This document shows positions 1-7,526 of a stretch of DNA of 64,000 nt, in pieces. Within the stretch, counting starts at the first letter, position 1. Each line of letters opens with the position of its first letter. Origin of the DNA: DASXVU01 sp963732855 (GTDB lineage: Archaea > Thermoplasmatota > Thermoplasmata > Methanomassiliicoccales > UBA472); NCBI GenBank assembly GCA_963732855.1, contig CAVTBB010000002.1:372001-436000 (forward strand). The letters are read 5' to 3'. The position numbers and the translations under genes are program-made. The notes beneath the pieces were generated by a model that worked only from the letters and a program-made list of their open reading frames with translations, did no database searches and had not been told where the DNA came from.

Positions 1-1350
1 AGCCCGGTCCACGCCTCTCGGAACGCGGGGGTACTCGGAGCAGTACTTTTGCAGCACTTCATACAACCGATCCAGTGAATCCTTTGATGTGCAGCTGGCG
101 CTCTTGGTTGTGTCGACGAACTCGTCCAGCACCGGCAGGACGAACTCGCTCTCGTCTCCTAGATGACAGATGATGTGATCGTATCCGAAAGAGACGATGC
201 GCTTGACCATATCCTGCACCATGGCCACCTCTTCCCGGTCCCAGTGACCCGTCACCGGTATGTCGTACTGGGCAGCGGGGTAGAACAGTTCCAGCTCACG
301 AGGCACCGCACCCAACGGAGACGTTATGATTACCTCGTGCACAACATCGAAATTGCTCAGCGACGTAAGCACTCGCTTGAACGCCTGGTGGCTCTTCGAG
401 GAGTAGTACGGCTTTTTGGCCGAGCAGGGGATAAGGAGCAGGACCTTCTTATCCGCCGGACGGACATACCGTTCCATGATCCGCTTGCGGTATCTCTGGA
501 TGTCGGGCCGGCTGAGCGACTGCTTGGCGTTGCAGTAGAACTGGGGGCCGATGACCGGGAAGTACCTCTCCTGGAAATCGTAGTGGCTCTCGTCGAATAT
601 TCTCAAGGCAGAGACCAACCAGGGCGAGGCGTGGATGCGCATCTCCACGAGCTCCCGGAGGCGCTGCTTGTAGATCATGTGACGGACCAGGCTCAGTTCC
701 TTGGCCGTATTGTCCAGGCTGAGCATGTACGCGTCCTCGGGCTTGGTTGCGCCAACCCACTTCGAGTCCTTGGCGGATACAGTGCCTTCGGCCATACTGA
801 CCTCCATCCGGGAAGAGCGGTATTGAAGCAGGGATGTATCGACCAGGTCCACGCCCATGTAGGCGAGCAACGCCAGGTTGCTGACATCCATTAGCCCCGG
901 TGCATAGACCAGGCGCTTGTGTCCAGCTGCACCGCGGAGAGCGACCATAGTGGCGGCGAACTGCCTTGCATCACGCCGGTATTCGAATGCGTTGCCTAAT
1001 ACGATGATCTCGGAGGTGGATGCCTTTACCTGCTCGGCGATGACCGCTGGCTCGCCCCGCACCAGTGTCGTACCGGTCCCCTCGATGCTGCCGAAATCGG
1101 TGCGACCGCCGCGCATTTGGGAGAGGGGCGGATAGAAACCATGCGGTATTACGATTTCGCCATTGTCAGGCCCGTCGGCGGAATGAAGGCTGTGTGAATC
1201 GCCCCTGTTCGTAAGAACAAGGTCATACCCATCGGGCGAAGTCTTGAGTAGCCCCCCGGCGAAGATCACATTGGGAGTGAGCGCCTTGAAAGTTGACGCG
1301 GTCCACCTTGCACTTCGTCCGACACCGGAACGGCCCAGCACCTCGAGCAT
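1..1350 (-). CDS. arcS: Archaeosine synthase ArcS (TgtA2-type), 3' part off the window
   Basis: The reverse strand is open without a stop from an ATG at 1348-1350 to the window edge (450 codons), so the C-terminus, including any PUA domain, is missing here. The ArcS signature LLIPCSAKKPYYSSKSH lies around residues 303-319. The N-terminal two thirds resemble the TGT-like domain (APGLMDVSNLALLAYMGVDLVDTS). In Euryarchaeota ArcS converts preQ0 at position 15 of tRNA to archaeosine, working after the TGT that inserts preQ0. A TATA-like stretch (1371-1378 on the reverse strand) about 25 bases upstream fits a leaderless message. Plus-strand ORFs over this region are antisense shadows. Confidence 0.92.
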   Translation of the reverse strand, partial: MLEVLGRSGVGRSARWTASTFKALTPNVIFAGGLLKTSPDGYDLVLTNRGDSHSLHSADGPDNGEIVIPHGFYPPLSQMRGGRTDFGSIEGTGTTLVRGEPAVIAEQVKASTSEIIVLGNAFEYRRDARQFAATMVALRGAAGHKRLVYAPGLMDVSNLALLAYMGVDLVDTSLLQYRSSRMEVSMAEGTVSAKDSKWVGATKPEDAYMLSLDNTAKELSLVRHMIYKQRLRELVEMRIHASPWLVSALRIFDESHYDFQERYFPVIGPQFYCNAKQSLSRPDIQRYRKRIMERYVRPADKKVLLLIPCSAKKPYYSSKSHQAFKRVLTSLSNFDVVHEVIITSPLGAVPRELELFYPAAQYDIPVTGHWDREEVAMVQDMVKRIVSFGYDHIICHLGDESEFVLPVLDEFVDTTKSASCTSKDSLDRLYEVLQKYCSEYPRVPRGVDRA

Positions 1351-1419
1351 ACCGCTCTGATGCGGCCCCCGGATAAAAACACTTGCAATGAAGCAAAAAG
1401 ATAGAAATGAAATGTGTTT

Positions 1420-1779
1420 TCAGAAAGTGGTGACCATGTCATGATCCGCAATGATCTTCCTGGCCTCATGCCAGTCGATCCCAGTGACGCTGTCGAGGAC
1501 TGCAACGTCCCCGACCCGGTCATACAGGTCCTCCTTGACGCAATAGACCTTGGCCTCGAAATCGACCAAATCGCCGAGCGCTTCCCCATTGGACGGCATT
1601 TTCAACACTTCCGGCTTCTGGCTGGCGACAGCGTTCAGCGTCCCGTCCCCCACAAGGAGGACGTTGCACTTGGTGATCATCCCGCCCGCCATCTGAGAGA
1701 GGGCGAGCCGGGCCCCGGCGAAACCTTCCTCATAGCCATAGGGCGCCTTCATTATCAGTACCAATAAGCTTTGTGCCAT
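1420..1779 (-). CDS. DsrE/DsrF-family (TusC-like) sulfur relay protein
   Basis: This 119-residue protein starts MAQSLLVLIMKAPYGYEEGFAG and keeps the NVLLVGDGTLNAVASQKP block typical of DsrF/TusC-like chains of the DsrE fold. The upstream in-frame extension to 1917 overlaps the preceding gene and is not protein-like, so the ATG at 1777-1779 (preceded by GAGGTGAGGAAG) is preferred. It is the last gene of a five-gene operon (TusA, DsrE2-like, DsrH-like, DsrE-like, this one). The family forms heteromers that pass persulfide sulfur, for example to tRNA thiolation or sulfur oxidation enzymes. The exact acceptor here is unknown. It has one Cys, at CVKE near residue 78. Confidence 0.78.
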   Translation of the reverse strand: MAQSLLVLIMKAPYGYEEGFAGARLALSQMAGGMITKCNVLLVGDGTLNAVASQKPEVLKMPSNGEALGDLVDFEAKVYCVKEDLYDRVGDVAVLDSVTGIDWHEARKIIADHDMVTTF

Positions 1780-1784
1780 CTTCC

Positions 1785-2144
1785 TCACCTCGCAATGGTG
1801 ACCATTCGGTCGCTCTCCGCCACGAACCGGGTCAGGTCGTTCGCCAGGCTGCCCTGTTTTCCGCCCGGTATCTCCTCGCCCCGGTTCAGGCCGCGCGCCG
1901 CGCAACAGGTGTTGCAAACCGCGATCTCCAGACCTTTCTCCGCCAGTTCCTTGGCCTCATTCCCAACATTAGGGAACCGCTTCGGCTCTTGTCCTTTCTT
2001 TATCAGCCACACGCCCTCCCCATAGCCGAATATCCTTACTGCATATCCCTTGTCCAGGGCGGCGGCCGCGAGCTTCATGGCGACGTTCGTGTCCATGCTC
2101 ATCATGGTGCCGCTCCTGACCTGTATCGTCAAAGTTTTCATCAT
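1785..2144 (-). CDS. DsrE-family (TusD-like) sulfur relay protein with CNTCC motif
   Basis: The protein has 119 residues. The motif AVCNTCCAARGLNRGEEI near residues 76-93 matches the position of the sulfur-carrying cysteine in DsrE/TusD proteins. An adjacent FGYGEGVWLIKKGQ block is also typical of the family. The start follows GGTGAG with two consecutive ATGs, and either could be used. Only five bases separate the stop from the next gene start, so the two are cotranscribed. It probably receives persulfide from the TusA-like protein of the same operon and forms a complex with the DsrH-like and DsrF-like products. That role is inferred from family and context. Confidence 0.8.
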   Translation of the reverse strand: MMKTLTIQVRSGTMMSMDTNVAMKLAAAALDKGYAVRIFGYGEGVWLIKKGQEPKRFPNVGNEAKELAEKGLEIAVCNTCCAARGLNRGEEIPGGKQGSLANDLTRFVAESDRMVTIAR

Positions 2145-2149
2145 CTCAC

Positions 2150-2455
2150 CTATAGCGTGATGGTCTGGTCGAACCGCTCCATGATCAGCTCGACCGCTTC
2201 CGGATACTCAATCTCCTTAAACCCGGGCAAAGCCTTACCGCCAAAACCCTTGCCCTGCAGGTCGTCGCTCATCACAAAGACCTCTTTGGCCGAATGGAGT
2301 AGCCTCTGGCCCTGCTTCTGGTCTACGGCATAATATACCGCATCCTCGAAAAGGATTGCTGCCCGCTTCCCCTCGCCGGCGATCTTGTCGATCATCTCCA
2401 GCGAGGTCTCGAACTCGTGCGGCGACTTGAACAGGAGGAAAAGAATGGAAGGCAT
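2150..2455 (-). CDS. DsrH/TusB-like sulfur relay protein
   Basis: This 101-residue protein (MPSILFLLFKSPHEFETSLEMI) has the short DsrH/TusB layout: a Rossmann-like start, the FEDAVYYAVDQKQGQRLL block, and the late VFVMSDDLQGKGF segment. GGTGG lies just upstream of the ATG. It sits between the DsrE2-like and DsrE-like genes, as the third chain of a possible DsrEFH-type heterohexamer. It has no cysteine, so it is more likely a structural partner than a sulfur carrier. Confidence 0.75.
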   Translation of the reverse strand: MPSILFLLFKSPHEFETSLEMIDKIAGEGKRAAILFEDAVYYAVDQKQGQRLLHSAKEVFVMSDDLQGKGFGGKALPGFKEIEYPEAVELIMERFDQTITL

Positions 2456-2465
2456 ATTCTTCCAC

Positions 2466-2879
2466 CTAACCTATAAACAGCGAAATGTCGCCATCCGCCG
2501 CGATGTCCAGGAAACCGGCTGCGCCCAATATCTTGACCCCGTCGACCATGTCCTCCTTGGTTATCCGCATCAGCGCCATTGTTGTGCTGCAAGCGTAGAT
2601 GTTCACGCCCAGGTCGAGGGCCATAGCGAGCTGCGCTGGGTAGTTCTCGATACCGACCGCCTTCATCCTTCCGATGAAAGTACCGGTGAACAGGCGCATC
2701 ATGCCACTCAGCTTCGGCATCTTGCCCTTCTTCAGAAGGGATAATCCGAAGAATGTGTGGAACACGTGCACTTCCATGCCCATGCTCGCCGCTGTGTTCG
2801 CCATCATCATAGACATCATCGCCTTGTCGAACTTGTCCTCTGATACGACAATGATCAATCTCTTTGCATTCTCAACCAT
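2466..2879 (-). CDS. DsrE2-like (DsrE/F/H superfamily) protein
   Basis: This 137-residue protein (MVENAKRLIIVVSEDKFDKAMM) is Met-rich (AMMSMMMANTAASMGMEVHVFHT). It belongs to the DsrE2 or 'peroxiredoxin-like DsrE' group usually found beside TusA, and it has one Cys in YACSTTMALM. A GTG three codons further upstream (2886-2888) is an alternative start. It is the second gene of the sulfur-relay operon, 66 bases after tusA. Family knowledge links DsrE2 to TusA in sulfur trafficking, and many members are membrane-associated. There is no clear transmembrane helix here. Confidence 0.78.
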   Translation of the reverse strand: MVENAKRLIIVVSEDKFDKAMMSMMMANTAASMGMEVHVFHTFFGLSLLKKGKMPKLSGMMRLFTGTFIGRMKAVGIENYPAQLAMALDLGVNIYACSTTMALMRITKEDMVDGVKILGAAGFLDIAADGDISLFIG

Positions 2880-2945
2880 TCGAATCACGATCCATTTATT
2901 CAGTGCTAACTATCTTCTTCGCTTCGCCCATCACAAGCTTGTCAT

Positions 2946-3176
2946 TCATACAAGCCTCTTGATGTAATAGTAAAAGACACCGTTATCCTCCTTCATCTCG
3001 AGGAGCTGGTTGTTCGTCCTTTTGCACCAGGCCGGGACATCCTCCTTGGAACCCACATCATCGGAGATCATCTCCACTACCTTCCCTACTGGAAGCTCTT
3101 TCATCTTCTTAGCGAGCTTGACGATCGGCATAGGGCACATCAGGCCCTTGCAGTCCAATGTCTCATCTTTCTGCAT
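2946..3176 (-). CDS. tusA: TusA/SirA-family sulfur carrier
   Basis: This 76-residue protein carries the hallmark LDCKGLMCPMPIVKLAKKM with the persulfide cysteine in MCPMP (Cys14), followed by the GKVVEMISDD and DVPAWCKRTNNQLLE blocks. It is the usual length for TusA. GGGGGATC precedes the ATG. It is the first gene of the sulfur-relay operon, transcribed away from the HTH regulator that starts at 3271. A TTATATAA box at 3217-3224 and a palindrome at 3196-3211 lie directly upstream. It should accept sulfur from a cysteine desulfurase and hand it to the DsrE-type partners. Confidence 0.92.
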   Translation of the reverse strand: MQKDETLDCKGLMCPMPIVKLAKKMKELPVGKVVEMISDDVGSKEDVPAWCKRTNNQLLEMKEDNGVFYYYIKRLV

Positions 3177-3195
3177 TTTTGATCCCCCTACGGTT

Positions 3196-3211
3196 TTGCA
3201 CGGTTGTGCAA
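3196..3211. promoter_or_regulatory. Palindromic operator candidate between the sulfur operon and its divergent regulator
   Basis: TTGCAC-GGTT-GTGCAA is a perfect 6-bp inverted repeat around 4 bases. It lies between the self-complementary TATA box TTATATAA (3217-3224) and the expected tusA transcription start near 3193. A bound dimer there should block tusA transcription. The regulator side has its own box, TTTATAAG, at 3232-3239. The regulatory role is inferred from position. Confidence 0.55.
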
Positions 3212-3270
3212 CAATCTTATATAACTGCGCCTTTATAAGTCTTTCCAGAGATTCGGAAAGAGGTGCAAGC

Positions 3271-3648
3271 GTGCTCCCGGAAAAGATGATTCACAGTGCT
3301 TCAAACTGCAAGGATCTTGTCCAGTGCGCGTTCTCCCTGAATGAGTTTGAGGTAGAGGTATTTAATCGTTTGACTGATTCCGGGGCTAAAAGGGCAGATG
3401 ACCTCGCTGACCTGATGGGGAAGGACCGGTCCACGGTCTATCGCGCCTTACAGAAGTTGATGACCTGCGGCATGTGCTTCCGTGAGACCAAGAGCATCGA
3501 ACGTGGAGGTTACTATCACATCTACAGGGCGATCAGCAGGGATGAGCTGAAGCACAAACTAGAGCAGTGTGTGGACGACTGGTATGAGCGGATGCAGCAG
3601 GTACTGGCGAAATTCGGGGAATTAGGAAATATCGGGTCAGCGCCGTGA
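3271..3648 (+). CDS. Cys-containing winged-helix (TrmB/MarR-like) regulator
   Basis: This 125-residue protein has a helix-turn-helix (FEVEVFNRLTDSGAKRADDLADLMGKDRSTVYRALQKL) and a basic wing (RGGYYHIYRAISRDELKHKLEQ). The GTG at 3271 is chosen because GAGGTG lies eight bases upstream; the ATG at 3286 is the alternative. Five cysteines occur, including the NCKDLVQC pair and a TCGMC motif beside the recognition helix, which could sense redox or sulfane sulfur. It is divergent from the TusA/DsrE operon across a palindrome, so it probably controls that operon and itself. That control is inference. Confidence 0.8.
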   Translation: MLPEKMIHSASNCKDLVQCAFSLNEFEVEVFNRLTDSGAKRADDLADLMGKDRSTVYRALQKLMTCGMCFRETKSIERGGYYHIYRAISRDELKHKLEQCVDDWYERMQQVLAKFGELGNIGSAP

Positions 3649-3736
3649 GATCGGATCTGACAGCATACCTCCTTAAAACGTGCCAGCAGTTTTGCCAAGG
3701 GTAATATATGCCCAGGGGACATACGGCTTCGAGACC

Positions 3737-4669
3737 ATGAGCTTCAAGGGTTTGGACATCGTTTCTATCAGAGACCTTACAAGGGAACAGATCGACACAA
3801 TCCTGGACCTCACCGAGAGGATGATCCCGTACGCCAAGGGGGAGAAGTTCACCAAGGCCCTTGAAGGGCGAATACTGGCGAACTTGTTCTTCGAGCCTTC
3901 CACCCGTACCCGAATGTCTTTTGAATCAGCGATCACCAGATTGCACGGCGGTTCCATCGATATGAGCATACCTTCTATGACGTCCATCGTCAAAGGCGAG
4001 ACCCTGGCCGATACAATACGCATGGTCGAGTCCTATTCCGACGTCATTGTGCTCAGGCACCCTCACGAAGGCGCGGCGCGGCTCGCAGCGCGGTTCTCCT
4101 CAAAGCCAGTCATTAACGCCGGGGACGGGGCGGGCCAGCACCCGACCCAGACATTGCTCGATCTGTTCACCATACGACGATCCAAGAAGTCCATCGACGG
4201 CATCAAGGTGGCGATGGTCGGCGATCTCAAGTATGGCCGTACCGTACACTCATTGGCCGAGGCCCTGACCATGTTCGGGGCGGACCTTACGTTCGTTGCG
4301 CCATCGACCCTGCAGATGCCGAAGGAGACGATCAAGCAGGTGGAGAAGTACGGCGGGAAGCCAAAGCTCAAATCCAAGTTGTCCGAGGTGATTGCAGATG
4401 CTGACGTTCTCTACATCACCAGGATCCAACGGGAAAGGTTCCCTGACGCGGCGGAATACCAGAAGGTGGCTGGCACGTACCGCGTCGATAATTCTTTGCT
4501 GCGCGAGGCAAAGAGCGATCTGATCGTCATGCATCCTCTGCCCAGAGTGGACGAAATCGCCCCGGAAGTTGATTCGACGCCTCACGCTAAGTACTTCGAA
4601 CAGGCCTTCAACGGGGTGCCAGTGCGCATGGCCCTGCTGAACCTTGTACTCGGAGGTGAGTTGGAATGA
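3737..4669 (+). CDS. pyrB: Aspartate carbamoyltransferase catalytic chain PyrB
   Basis: This 310-residue enzyme catalyses carbamoyl phosphate + aspartate to N-carbamoyl-aspartate in pyrimidine synthesis. The carbamoyl-phosphate motif FFEPSTRTRMSFESA, the GDGAGQHPTQTLLD block, the MVGDLKYGRTVHSL block and MHPLPRVDEI are all present. The ATG at 3737 gives the normal N-terminus (MSFKGLDIVSI) and lies about 30 bases after AATATATG (3702-3709), so the message may be leaderless; an in-frame extension to 3680 is rejected. The stop overlaps the pyrI start by four bases (ATGA), as in other archaeal pyrBI operons. Confidence 0.97.
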   Translation: MSFKGLDIVSIRDLTREQIDTILDLTERMIPYAKGEKFTKALEGRILANLFFEPSTRTRMSFESAITRLHGGSIDMSIPSMTSIVKGETLADTIRMVESYSDVIVLRHPHEGAARLAARFSSKPVINAGDGAGQHPTQTLLDLFTIRRSKKSIDGIKVAMVGDLKYGRTVHSLAEALTMFGADLTFVAPSTLQMPKETIKQVEKYGGKPKLKSKLSEVIADADVLYITRIQRERFPDAAEYQKVAGTYRVDNSLLREAKSDLIVMHPLPRVDEIAPEVDSTPHAKYFEQAFNGVPVRMALLNLVLGGELE

Positions 4670-5124
4670 AGGAGTTCAAGGTCACGCCGATAAGGAACGG
4701 GACCGTCATCGACCACATCGATTGCGGAATGGCGCTCAAGGTGCTGAGGATCATCGGACTAAATGAGGGTAATGTCCAGTCACCGGTCTCTGTGCTCATG
4801 CACGTGCCGTCGAAGAAGGCCGGCTGGAAGGACGTGGTTAAGGTCGAGGACCGCGAATTGGACCCGAGGGACGTGGACAAGATCGCCCTCATCTCGCCGA
4901 AGGCGACGATCAACATCATCCGCGACTTCAACGTGGCCGAGAAGCACCACGTCAGGCTTCCGGACATCGTTCGCGGAAAGGCCAGGTGCGGCAATCCGAA
5001 CTGCATCACCAACCTGAACGAGCCAGTGGAGCCGGAGTTCATGGTGGAGTCGAAGAACCCGCCAGTGCTGCGCTGCATCTATTGCGACCGGATCGTCGAA
5101 GACATAGGAGAGAACCTGCTTTAA
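4666..5124 (+). CDS. pyrI: Aspartate carbamoyltransferase regulatory chain PyrI
   Basis: This 152-residue protein matches the family length. The N-terminal allosteric domain (IRNGTVIDHIDCGMALKVLRIIG) is followed by a zinc domain with four cysteines in CGNPNC and CIYC that contacts PyrB. It is translationally coupled to pyrB. Family knowledge gives it nucleotide-effector binding and stabilisation of the dodecameric holoenzyme. Confidence 0.97.
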   Translation: MKEFKVTPIRNGTVIDHIDCGMALKVLRIIGLNEGNVQSPVSVLMHVPSKKAGWKDVVKVEDRELDPRDVDKIALISPKATINIIRDFNVAEKHHVRLPDIVRGKARCGNPNCITNLNEPVEPEFMVESKNPPVLRCIYCDRIVEDIGENLL

Positions 5125-5241
5125 GGTGGGACCCCTTTACAACTAAGAAGGTATCGCAATAAAATGAGATGACCGTTTTGCGCCATCTGCCCGAACCGGA
5201 CCCCGAAATTGCTTCACTTGTTCTAATGACCAGTTCAAGGT

Positions 5242-5634
5242 TTAGCGGAGCCAGACCAGCTCTTCCTTGGTCTTGTTGGCTACGTTCTGAATTCTGGCGA
5301 GCATGCTCTCGTCAGTGACGTCCCTGTCGCATGTTAGTGCGATCATCAGGCTCTGAGACAGCTCCCAGACGAATATCTTTTTGGTCTTGTAGACACCAAT
5401 GACGTACTCCAGTTTATCCTTCTTAGGCTCCACCCTAGAAGCCTCGGCAGAACTGAATATGACCGAGATCATCGCGGAGAACATCTCTGGCTTTGCTGGC
5501 AATCTGCTTGGGTCCCCTGTGATGATGAGGCCGCTTTTCGATACGACCGAGACACTCTCGATCTTCTGGTCCGTGCCGAACTCAGCGTTGATTATTTCGT
5601 CGAGGACGTTCTCGACCGATTTCGTTCCCTGCAT
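5242..5634 (-). CDS. Roadblock/LC7-domain protein
   Basis: This 130-residue protein has the roadblock pattern: an N-terminal helix, then VSVVSKSGLIITGD, a central MFSAMISVIFSSAEASR helix, the LEYVIGVYKTKKIFVWEL strand pair and a final helix. A strong GGAGG lies upstream of the ATG. Prokaryotic roadblock proteins usually regulate small GTPases (MglA-like) or act in polarity and signalling. No GTPase gene lies beside it. The large surface protein at 7527-13802 ends in a cytoplasmic domain of similar type, which might be a functional link. Confidence 0.8.
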   Translation of the reverse strand: MQGTKSVENVLDEIINAEFGTDQKIESVSVVSKSGLIITGDPSRLPAKPEMFSAMISVIFSSAEASRVEPKKDKLEYVIGVYKTKKIFVWELSQSLMIALTCDRDVTDESMLARIQNVANKTKEELVWLR

Positions 5635-5772
5635 CGTATACCTCCTAAAATTTTACCCTAGACCCTGTCACAATCGAATACCATATCCTGTTTCCATTTA
5701 ATATGTTTCCGTCATCAGTGTCATTTATAGAAAACACACTGGAGAACTCTTATTATCTCCAGCCTTGATTCG

Positions 5773-6315
5773 ATGGACGACAAAATGACCTTGATCGTGA
5801 TCGCAGGGATGCCCGGAGCGGGGAAGGAAGAGTTCGTTGTGGTTGCCCTTTCTAATGGATACCAAGTGGTCAGGATGGGAGACGTAGTGAGGGAGTTCGC
5901 CTCCAAGACATCCGTCGGAGTGGGAGACAAGGGGGTGGGCGGGTTCGCAAACGAAGAACGCCAGAAGTATGGCTATGACATATGGGCTAAAAGATGCTTG
6001 GACCGAGTAAGATCGGAAAGGACCATCATTGACGGGTCGCGAGGGGTGATGGAGATGAAGGTATACCATGACCGGTTCGGGGAAGGCATTCGCTTGGTAG
6101 CGATCCACTCCTCACCCTCGACCAGATATCCGCGGCTGATCGGGCGGGGACGGGAAGATGCTCCGAAAAACAAGGAGGAGTTCGAAGCCAGGGACGAACG
6201 AGAGCTGTCCTGGGGGCTTGGTTCGCTCATTGCATTGGCGGACGTGATGATCGTCAACGAAGGATCTTTGGAAGGTTTCAAATCAAGCTGTGCCAAAGTG
6301 ATAGACTCGATCTAA
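5773..6315 (+). CDS. UPF0200-family P-loop kinase-like protein
   Basis: This 180-residue protein begins LIVIAGMPGAGKEEFV, a Walker A variant with acidic residues where adenylate-kinase-like folds usually have S/T (GAGKEE). It continues with VVRMGDVVREFA and IIDGSRGVMEMKVY, as in UPF0200 proteins annotated as dephospho-CoA-kinase-related or nucleotide-kinase-like. The true substrate of the family is not known to me. TAATG overlap couples it to the 89-residue protein downstream. Confidence 0.8.
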   Translation: MDDKMTLIVIAGMPGAGKEEFVVVALSNGYQVVRMGDVVREFASKTSVGVGDKGVGGFANEERQKYGYDIWAKRCLDRVRSERTIIDGSRGVMEMKVYHDRFGEGIRLVAIHSSPSTRYPRLIGRGREDAPKNKEEFEARDERELSWGLGSLIALADVMIVNEGSLEGFKSSCAKVIDSI

Positions 6316-6584
6316 TGAAGTTCAAGGTTGTTCGTATCTGCGGCTCTGAGGCTAACACGGTGCTTCCTGAGGAACGAATCACGTTCGATCTTAAGCGGTC
6401 AGCAACGATCCTGCAGGACTTGGGTTTCACTGTTTCAAATCGGGAGGTCATGCTCCTGGCGACCAAGGACGGGATCGAGGTATCGATCTACCGAACCGGG
6501 CGGATGGTCATTCATCCGGCGGAGAAGGAGAGAGCAAGGGAGATGGCGGATATTTTCTACAGAACACTGGCCCGTTCTGAGTGA
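6315..6584 (+). CDS. Small protein of unknown function, first of a tandem pair
   Basis: This is an 89-residue protein (MKFKVVRICGSEANTVLPEE). It shares length and pattern with the next gene: MKF/MRF-(K/R)-(V/I)-(V/I)-RIC, then IxFDL, then EVxxYxxGRxxxxPA, then a final helix. The strand-strand-helix layout, with a YRTGRMVIHPAEKERAREMADIF block, loosely recalls half of a TATA-binding-protein fold, but this is a visual impression only. The start codon overlaps the UPF0200 stop (TAATG), so expression is coupled to that kinase-like protein. Function unknown. Confidence 0.75.
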   Translation: MKFKVVRICGSEANTVLPEERITFDLKRSATILQDLGFTVSNREVMLLATKDGIEVSIYRTGRMVIHPAEKERAREMADIFYRTLARSE

Positions 6585-6625
6585 GACGATGCTTTCAATA
6601 GGCGGTCCTCGATAGGTGGGGCAAG

Positions 6626-6895
6626 ATGAGATTCCGAATAATCCGGATATGCAAATCTGATGCGATGTCCGCTGTCCCCCAGTCGCCGATAAGATTCGAC
6701 CTTGAAAAATCGTCAGACTCGCTTCGGAACAACGGTTACGAGGTCCAGGAGAACCCGGTCATGGTCATCGCCATGAAGGACGAGATAGAGGTCACGTTAT
6801 ATATGAACGGGAGATTGCTGGTGACCCCGGCGACCGACAAGGATGCGGTCCGGGAGTTGGCAGAAACATTCTACTCCCACCTGGTTCTAGAATGA
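6626..6895 (+). CDS. Small protein of unknown function, second of a tandem pair
   Basis: This 89-residue protein (MRFRIIRICKSDAMSAVPQSP) is clearly paralogous to the gene ending at 6584: same length, RIC near residue 7, IRFDLEKSSDSLRNNGYEV against ITFDLKRSATILQDLGFTV, and EVTLYMNGRLLVTPA against EVSIYRTGRMVIHPA. AGGTGGGGC precedes the ATG. The divergence between copies suggests an old duplication or a heterodimer rather than a recent event. Function unknown. Confidence 0.75.
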   Translation: MRFRIIRICKSDAMSAVPQSPIRFDLEKSSDSLRNNGYEVQENPVMVIAMKDEIEVTLYMNGRLLVTPATDKDAVRELAETFYSHLVLE

Positions 6896-6914
6896 TTATG
6901 TCTCGCCGGTCGAA

Positions 6915-7283
6915 TCACTGGCTGGTCTGGTGGTTTGTAGTGGTAGAGCCGCTATCTGGATTCAGCTTCAGGTCAAAGCTGCTCTTTCCACCATCCTTGA
7001 ATTCCGTCGTAAGGACCATCCGGCTATCGTTTATGATCAGCGACATGCGTTCCATGTTGGACGAGTACGTTCTATTTCGTTTGTTTGATCCAATTCCCTT
7101 CAGCAACCCCAATTTCTCCAGGTCCTTAATGCGCCTATAGCACTTGACCTGCGGTATTTTAAGTACTTCACAGAGCTCTCTCACCCCTCTTGGATTGGTA
7201 TAGGTAAGAGCTAGTATCTTCGCGGCATCGGCGTCAAGCGCTAATTCCGCAAGGTCAAACCCCACGGCCTTCGATTCCATCAA
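6915..7283 (-). CDS. Winged-helix (ArsR/TrmB-like) DNA-binding protein
   Basis: This 122-residue protein has an N-terminal HTH (DADAAKILALTYTNPRGVRELCEVLKIPQVKCYRRIKDLEKLGLLKGIG) and a wing (NKRNRTYSSNM), followed by a strand-rich tail (SLIINDSRMVLTTEF) and a low-complexity end rich in Thr/Asn/Gln. It is convergent with the twin 89-residue genes and divergent from the giant surface-protein gene at 7527, whose promoter it may control. The regulatory target is inferred only from position. Confidence 0.75.
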   Translation of the reverse strand: MMESKAVGFDLAELALDADAAKILALTYTNPRGVRELCEVLKIPQVKCYRRIKDLEKLGLLKGIGSNKRNRTYSSNMERMSLIINDSRMVLTTEFKDGGKSSFDLKLNPDSGSTTTNHQTSQ

Positions 7284-7477
7284 AACAATTAACGGGCCGG
7301 ATTATATATCATCATTTACTCAAGATTCTCCCGACTGATAGTGATAATAGACAAATTTCCTGACCATCCAGCAGGGTTTTGTGAATGAATATTTCACTCG
7401 GCCACCGATAATATAGAATCTAGAATCGGTAATCCCCCATCAGTGGACCCGATTTGCACCTAGCGGAATTTAAGAGC

Positions 7478-7489
7478 AATTATATATGC
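7478..7489 (+). promoter_or_regulatory. TATA box of the giant PKD surface-protein gene
   Basis: AATTATATATGC lies 38 bases before the GTG start at 7527. A start site about 25 bases downstream would give a short leader that contains the GGAGGGG ribosome-binding site at 7516-7522. Confidence 0.5.
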
Positions 7490-7526
7490 ACAATCACATT
7501 CATTTTTCCTGCACGGAGGGGATGGC

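Noticed and set aside
163..894. Plus-strand ORF of 243 codons
   Set aside because: Antisense shadow of arcS; the reverse strand carries the full ArcS signature and continuous family pattern.
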